The notes beneath the pieces were generated by a model, which had not been told where the DNA came from, did no database searches, and saw nothing but the letters and a program-made list of their open reading frames with translations. Both the position numbers and the translations under genes were made by a program. From Ectopseudomonas chengduensis (GTDB lineage Bacteria > Pseudomonadota > Gammaproteobacteria > Pseudomonadales > Pseudomonadaceae): 64,000 nt of DNA. Within the stretch, counting starts at the first letter, position 1. The number at the start of each line of letters is the position of its first letter. The DNA lies in NCBI RefSeq assembly GCF_015712065.1, contig NZ_JACFYZ010000001.1, positions 558,001 to 622,000 of the forward strand. The letters run 5' to 3'. Positions 59,386-64,000 of the stretch are shown one piece after another.

Positions 59386-61011
59386 TCAGACCTGAAAGCG
59401 CGCGACCATGCTCTGCATGTTGGCGGCCAGGCTCGAAAGCGCTCGACTGGCTGTGCTGGTTTGTTCCGAGCCGGCCGAGTTCTGCAGTGACAGGTCGCGA
59501 ATGTTGATCAGGTTGCGATCCACTTCGCGGGCAACGTGGGCTTGCTGTTCGGTGGCACTGGCGATCACCAGGTTGCGGTCGCCGATCTCGGCAATCGACT
59601 GAATGATCTGATCCAGCGCGACTCCTGCGCCCTCGGCGATGTCCAGCGTCTGCTTGGCTAGCCCGTTGCTCGATTCCATGGCGCGCACCGCCTGTTCGGT
59701 GTCACCTTGCACGGTACTGATCATGGTCTCGATCTCGCGGGTGGATTGCCCGGTCTTGTGCGCCAGGGCGCGCACTTCATCGGCAACCACGGCAAAACCG
59801 CGACCCGCTTCGCCTGCACGTGCAGCCTCGATGGCGGCGTTGAGGGCAAGCAGGTTGGTCTGTTCGGCGATGCTGCGAATCACGTCGAGTACCTGGCTGA
59901 TGCCACGGATCTTGCCGGCCAGTTGGCCGAAGTTGCTCGAGGTCGAATCGACATCGGCGGCCAGCTGGTTGATCGACGACAGCGTCTGGGTGATGCGCTC
60001 GCTGCCCTGGCGGGCAATGCGCCCGGATTCGCTGGAGCTTTCCGAGGCACTGGCGGCGTTACGCGCCACCTCATCCACGGCGCTGCTCATTTCGGTGACG
60101 GCGGTGGCGGCCTGGTCGATCTCCAGGCTTTGCTGGTGCAGGTTACGCGCGGTGCCATCAGTGACGGCACTCAGTTGTTCAGCGGCCGATGCCAGTTGAT
60201 TGGAGGCGTCGGCGATCTGTTCGATGGTGCCGCGCAGATTGCCCTGCATGCTCTTGAGCGCCTGCAACAGCTTGGCCGGCTCGTCATTGCCCTGGGTGTC
60301 GATGTTCAGGGTCAGATTGCCGCTGGCCACCGAGTCCGCCACCTGTACCGCGTCAGCCAATGGCTTGACGATGCTGCGAGTCAGCAGCGCGGCGAGTATC
60401 ACCGTGGCAATGGCCGACAAGGCCATGACCAGCAGGGTGCCGCGTGTGGCCTGGGTGTAAACGGCATTGGCAGCTTTGGCTGCGTCCGAGGCGCCTTCAC
60501 GGTTATGCGTGATCAGCTCGTTGAGCGCTTTGGTCATCGCATCGGCTTGTGGGTTGAGGCTCGTGTAAAGGAGTGTCATGGCTGCTGCGCGATCATTGCT
60601 GCGCAAATGCTCGGCGAGCTGCGCGCGAGTGGCCAGGTACGTACTTTCGTAACGTTTGAAGTCGTCGTAGTGCGCGCGCTCTTCCGTGGAGCTGATCAGA
60701 CCCTCGTAGCGTTGTTGCATCTGTGCGAGGTCATCGAGCAGTGTCTGTGCCAGGGCCGTGCTCTCCCGAAGTTGCGTGGCGTCTTCACTGAGTAGCATGC
60801 GCAATGTGGCTGAGCGTAGGCGCAAAATGTCTTGAGATACGTCGCCAAGGGTATTGATGCTGGGTATCCAGTTGTCGTCTACCTCAGTGGAGCGGTCATG
60901 CATGCTGCTCATCTGCAGCAGCGAGAAGCCGCCGAGGGCGAAAACCAGCAACGCGATCAAGCCAAATCCTATTGCAGCACGAGGGGCTATGGAGATGGAT
61001 CTGAAGTTCAT
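59386..61011 (-). CDS. Methyl-accepting chemotaxis protein
   Basis: A 541-residue chemoreceptor. TM1 is about 10-33 and the periplasmic four-helix-bundle sensor about 34-185, containing [12 protein letters not shown]2 is about 190-212, then HAMP, and a full signalling domain with the hairpin tip [19 protein letters not shown] and [10 protein letters not shown]. No CheR-tethering pentapeptide is at the C-terminus (ends MVARFQV). The start at the ATG (61011) is preferred; a TTG five codons earlier is also open. Confidence 0.93.
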   Translation of the reverse strand: MNFRSISIAPRAAIGFGLIALLVFALGGFSLLQMSSMHDRSTEVDDNWIPSINTLGDVSQDILRLRSATLRMLLSEDATQLRESTALAQTLLDDLAQMQQRYEGLISSTEERAHYDDFKRYESTYLATRAQLAEHLRSNDRAAAMTLLYTSLNPQADAMTKALNELITHNREGASDAAKAANAVYTQATRGTLLVMALSAIATVILAALLTRSIVKPLADAVQVADSVASGNLTLNIDTQGNDEPAKLLQALKSMQGNLRGTIEQIADASNQLASAAEQLSAVTDGTARNLHQQSLEIDQAATAVTEMSSAVDEVARNAASASESSSESGRIARQGSERITQTLSSINQLAADVDSTSSNFGQLAGKIRGISQVLDVIRSIAEQTNLLALNAAIEAARAGEAGRGFAVVADEVRALAHKTGQSTREIETMISTVQGDTEQAVRAMESSNGLAKQTLDIAEGAGVALDQIIQSIAEIGDRNLVIASATEQQAHVAREVDRNLINIRDLSLQNSAGSEQTSTASRALSSLAANMQSMVARFQV

Positions 61012-61080
61012 GGTGGCAGTACTCAAAGATTTAAGAGATGACTAGCGGGCTGAGGCGTTACGTGTCGTTATCAAGGTCCA

Positions 61081-62151
61081 TCAGTCTCCTTGAGGGCAAT
61101 CGCTGAGGTCGTGCTGGAGGGGCTCGATCTGCTCATAGAGGCTCTCCACCAGCGCGACCAACTCTGGGTCGAAATGCTTGCCGGACTGTTCACGAATGAA
61201 CGCCTGGGCTTTCTCGATGGGCCAGGGCTCCTTGTATGGACGTGGCATGCGCAAGGCGTCGTAGACGTCGCAGATGGCGACGATGCGCCCGGACAGTGGA
61301 ATCTGTTCGCCACGCAGCCCACGCGGGTAGCCGCTGCCATCCCATTTCTCGTGGTGGGTCAGGGCGATTTCTGCCGCCAGCGTGGTCAGCTCAGAGGCGT
61401 GCTGGTCGGTCAGAATGGCGTGGCCGATGGTGGGGTGATCCTGCATCTGTCGGCGTTCATCATCGTTCAGAGCACCGGGTTTGAGCAGGATGTGGTCGGC
61501 GATGCCGATCTTGCCGACATCGTGCATCGGCGCCGCCTGACGAATCAGCTCGACCCAGTCGGCGCTCATGCCATAAGCCTCGGCAATCAGCGCGGCGGAC
61601 TCACCGATACGTACGATGTGGTTGCCGGTCTCACTGTCTCTGTAGGCCGATGCTCGGCACAGCGTGCGCACTAACGCCGAATAGCTCTGGTTCAGTTGTG
61701 CAGTGCGCTCGCGCACGCGTTGTTCCAGGGTCGTGTTGGCTTCGTTCAGGGCAAGGCTGGCCTGGCTCAGTTGCAGGTTGCTGCGCACGCGCAGGATCAC
61801 CTCGGGTAGGTCGACTGGTTTGCTCAGATAATCGTTGGCGCCCAGTTCCAGGCCGGTGCGGCGGCTGGCCGCGTCGTTCAGCGCGGTAATGATGATGATC
61901 GGGTTGCTGCTGCGATCACGGTCGGCCAGCGCGCGGAGAATGTCGAAGCCGTTCGGCGCCGGCATGTCCAGATCGAGCAGCAGCAGGCTCCAGGGGTTGT
62001 GCTGCAACCAGTCCAGCGCGGCGGCCGAATCGGAGAAACTGATGGTGTCGCGCAGGCCAAAGGCCCGGAGGCTGGACTCCAGCAGGCGGCTGTTGGCGAT
62101 CACGTCATCGACGATGACCACGCGTGATTGGCGAAAGTCCTTAGACAGCAT
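61081..62151 (-). CDS. Response regulator with HD-GYP phosphodiesterase domain
   Basis: A 356-residue protein. The receiver domain (about 8-125) has acidic VDD and phospho-acceptor LLLLDLDMP and the Lys of LSKPVD. An HD-GYP domain (about 155-340) has MHDVGKIGIAD, THHEKWDGSGYPRGLRGEQIPL and RIVAICDVYDAL. It probably degrades cyclic di-GMP when phosphorylated. It overlaps the end of the upstream kinase gene by 11 bases, so the two form a cotranslated pair. Confidence 0.93.
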   Translation of the reverse strand: MLSKDFRQSRVVIVDDVIANSRLLESSLRAFGLRDTISFSDSAAALDWLQHNPWSLLLLDLDMPAPNGFDILRALADRDRSSNPIIIITALNDAASRRTGLELGANDYLSKPVDLPEVILRVRSNLQLSQASLALNEANTTLEQRVRERTAQLNQSYSALVRTLCRASAYRDSETGNHIVRIGESAALIAEAYGMSADWVELIRQAAPMHDVGKIGIADHILLKPGALNDDERRQMQDHPTIGHAILTDQHASELTTLAAEIALTHHEKWDGSGYPRGLRGEQIPLSGRIVAICDVYDALRMPRPYKEPWPIEKAQAFIREQSGKHFDPELVALVESLYEQIEPLQHDLSDCPQGD

Positions 62152-64000
62152 CGTTAGCCTCCTTGCCGGTCAGGTCGCAGACCAGTTGGTGTAGTTCATC
62201 AGGGTCGATGGGCACGCCGAGCAAGGCGCTGGCACCCAGACCGACCAGTTCCTGCAACTGATCTTCACGGCTCAGCAGAATCACCGGCAGGTCCGCCAGC
62301 TCGGCGCTCTGGTGCAGGGCGCGGAGCAGGTCGCGGCCGTCGAGGCCATTCAGTTCGACGCTGAGCAGCAGCACGTCAGGGCACCTGCTGTGCAGCGCTG
62401 CCAGCAGCTGCTGGCCATCCTCGAACTGTTGCAGATCGATATCGGCCAGCGCCTGGCTGACGATTTCACGGTTCGAGCGGTCGAGGTCGCCGTGATAGAC
62501 GCATGCCTGACGCGGCGTCGATTCAACTGCTTCAGCTTGTACCGGGGTAACGTGGCGCGGCAGGTCGATCCAGAACTGGCTGCCCTTGTTCGGCTCGCTG
62601 TGCAGACCCATCTCGCCATTCATCAGCGCTGCATATTCCTTGCACAACGATAGGCCAATTCCGGTGCCCTGGATGGCGCCGTTCTCCTGGCCCAGGCGCT
62701 GGAAGGGTTCGAACAGCAGCGGTTGCAACTCACTGGCGATACCCATGCCGGTGTCGCTGACCATCAAGCGCACTCGACCGTCGTGTTCCATGCAGCTGAG
62801 GCTGACGCTGCCTGCTGGTGTGTACTTGATGGCGTTCGATAGCAGGTTGAGCAGCACCTGGCGCAGGCGACGTGCGTCTGCCAGTACCGGCACCTGACTA
62901 GGCGGCAAGGACAGCTTTAGCCTCAAACCGCGGGCTTCGACCTCGGGTGCTACCAGGTCGGCACACTCGTTCATCAGGGCCACTGCGTCTACTTTGGCCA
63001 TTTCCAGGCGCGGCAGGTCACTCTGCAGGCTCGACCAGTCGAGAATGTCGCCCACCAACTGGTTGAGGTGGCGGCTGGCGAGCAGAATTTCTTCGAGGTA
63101 GTCGGTGTCCTGCTGCCCCTGTTGCCCTTGCTGCATGCGCATCAGCTGGGCGAAACCCTGTATCGCGTTCAGCGGTGTACGCAACTCATGACTCATGCTG
63201 GAGATGAACTGGCTCTTGGCGCGGCTAGCTTCCTGGGCTTCGTGGCTGGCACGTTGCAGCTGCGTGGCACTGCGCTCAAGGCGCTGGCCCATGGATTCGA
63301 CGTCATCGATGATGGCTTCTAGTTCGTCGATGGTGGTCGCCGGGCGTTTCGGCTTCCAGTTGCCCTGGCCAATCTCACGGAGCATGGTGACTATGCCACC
63401 GATGGGTTTGCGCAGACGCTCGGTCAGCTCGCGGGCGCGGCCCCACATGAAGGCAAAGAACACCAGATAGAACAGCACCAGACCGCCGATCAGCAGGTAG
63501 CCGATGTTTCGGTAATGGCTGGCGAGTTCATTGGTCTGGCTGAATACCTCCATCTCATCGACTACCGCCAGCAGATGCCAGTCGGTGGATGGGATCGTTG
63601 CCCAGGCAACCAGGTGTGGACGGTCGTTGAGGTTCACGGAAAGCACGCCTTTGTCCCGCTGCGCAATGGCGTTGGCGAGGCCTTCGGTATCGGCACGTTT
63701 GAGCAGATTGAAGTCCTCGGGTTTGAACAGTTCCGAACTGATGGCTTCGTCGTAGGAGTGGGTGGTCAGTTCATCCAGGCCGAAGTCGTCCTCTCCGGCT
63801 GGAGGCAAGGCCATGATGTTCATTTCGTTGCTGACGATCACTCCATATCCGTTCCATGGCACCTCGAGGCTCTGGATATGTTCGAGCAACTTGCCGACTG
63901 TGATGTCCAGGCCGACTACGCCTTCGAGAAAGTCCCCGCGTAGCACGGGGGCAACGGCCGAGAGCATCCAGCCCTGGCCTGCTGGGTCGAGGTAGACGTC
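62141..64000 (-). CDS. Hybrid histidine kinase with degenerate receiver (5' end outside window)
   Basis: The frame is open to the window edge, so the N-terminus is missing. Visible are the end of a dCACHE-like sensor (DFLEGVVGLDITVGKLLE, closely like the sensor of the kinase at 45552), a membrane segment IGYLLIGGLVLFYLVFFAFMW, HAMP, HisKA (SHELRTPLNA), HATPase (NLLSNAIKYT, DTGMGI, GTGIGL) and a C-terminal receiver-like domain. In the latter the phospho-acceptor Asp is Ser (VLLLSVELNG, codon 62360-62362) and the conserved Lys is also lost (LLGVPIDP). It is followed, with an 11-base overlap, by the HD-GYP regulator, its likely target. Confidence 0.9.
   Translation of the reverse strand, partial: DVYLDPAGQGWMLSAVAPVLRGDFLEGVVGLDITVGKLLEHIQSLEVPWNGYGVIVSNEMNIMALPPAGEDDFGLDELTTHSYDEAISSELFKPEDFNLLKRADTEGLANAIAQRDKGVLSVNLNDRPHLVAWATIPSTDWHLLAVVDEMEVFSQTNELASHYRNIGYLLIGGLVLFYLVFFAFMWGRARELTERLRKPIGGIVTMLREIGQGNWKPKRPATTIDELEAIIDDVESMGQRLERSATQLQRASHEAQEASRAKSQFISSMSHELRTPLNAIQGFAQLMRMQQGQQGQQDTDYLEEILLASRHLNQLVGDILDWSSLQSDLPRLEMAKVDAVALMNECADLVAPEVEARGLRLKLSLPPSQVPVLADARRLRQVLLNLLSNAIKYTPAGSVSLSCMEHDGRVRLMVSDTGMGIASELQPLLFEPFQRLGQENGAIQGTGIGLSLCKEYAALMNGEMGLHSEPNKGSQFWIDLPRHVTPVQAEAVESTPRQACVYHGDLDRSNREIVSQALADIDLQQFEDGQQLLAALHSRCPDVLLLSVELNGLDGRDLLRALHQSAELADLPVILLSREDQLQELVGLGASALLGVPIDPDELHQLVCDLTGKEANDAV

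Overview
The window is high-GC DNA from a gammaproteobacterium, almost certainly a Pseudomonas. The evidence is the dhcR/dhcAB-atoB-atoE arrangement, the opdH-tctCBA-like tricarboxylate uptake genes, an AsrA-type Lon protease, an OprD-family porin, many LysR regulators, REP-type repeats and a tmRNA encoding the tag ANDENYEGYALAA. No rRNA, tRNA or CRISPR array was seen.

Layout, left to right. 1-3838: the end of a DUF1329 protein and a MalT-like LuxR ATPase regulator. 4111-9329: short-chain acyl catabolism (transporter atoE, thiolase atoB, CoA-transferase dhcB/dhcA) with a divergent LysR gene. 9332-19200: a two-partner-secretion locus on the minus strand, comprising an exported alpha/beta hydrolase, a TpsB fused to a second porin-like barrel, a TpsA adhesin rich in Asn-X-Ser/Thr sequons, and an HMW1C-like glycosyltransferase. 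19654-23111: an exported argininosuccinate-lyase-like protein, a shortened hydrolase paralogue that has lost its nucleophile, and a dicarboxylate symporter. 23424-30543: LysR regulators, a MobA-like nucleotidyltransferase, a DJ-1/monooxygenase pair and an OsmC-YcaO fusion. 30756-37143: a tautomerase, an OprD porin, TctC/TctB/TctA and a D-2-hydroxyacid dehydrogenase, which look like one uptake and catabolism unit for a tricarboxylate-like acid.

37418-45057 is a 7.6-kb integrated element in the 3' end of ssrA. A 27-bp direct repeat bounds it. It carries a repressor with a long operator, Xis-like genes, a Pf-phage-type replication protein and a tyrosine integrase, but no coat, ssDNA-binding or Zot-like genes. 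In the position where an inovirus would carry its morphogenesis genes there is about 450 bp of strongly hairpin-forming sequence. On the other side of the repressor is an AT-rich cargo: a Septu-like ATPase/HNH pair and a second HNH protein. I read it as a defective or satellite filamentous-phage element carrying defence genes.

45552-64000 is ordinary chromosome: a hybrid kinase, a DUF4105 protein, a DksA-like protein, a frameshifted mgtE, the Lon protease asrA, a repair-flavoured gene chain linked by GTGA overlaps (DUF6482, pseudo-exonuclease/GIY-YIG, photolyase-related protein, DUF2256), a chemoreceptor, an HD-GYP response regulator, and a hybrid kinase whose receiver has lost its phosphoacceptor and which runs off the right edge.
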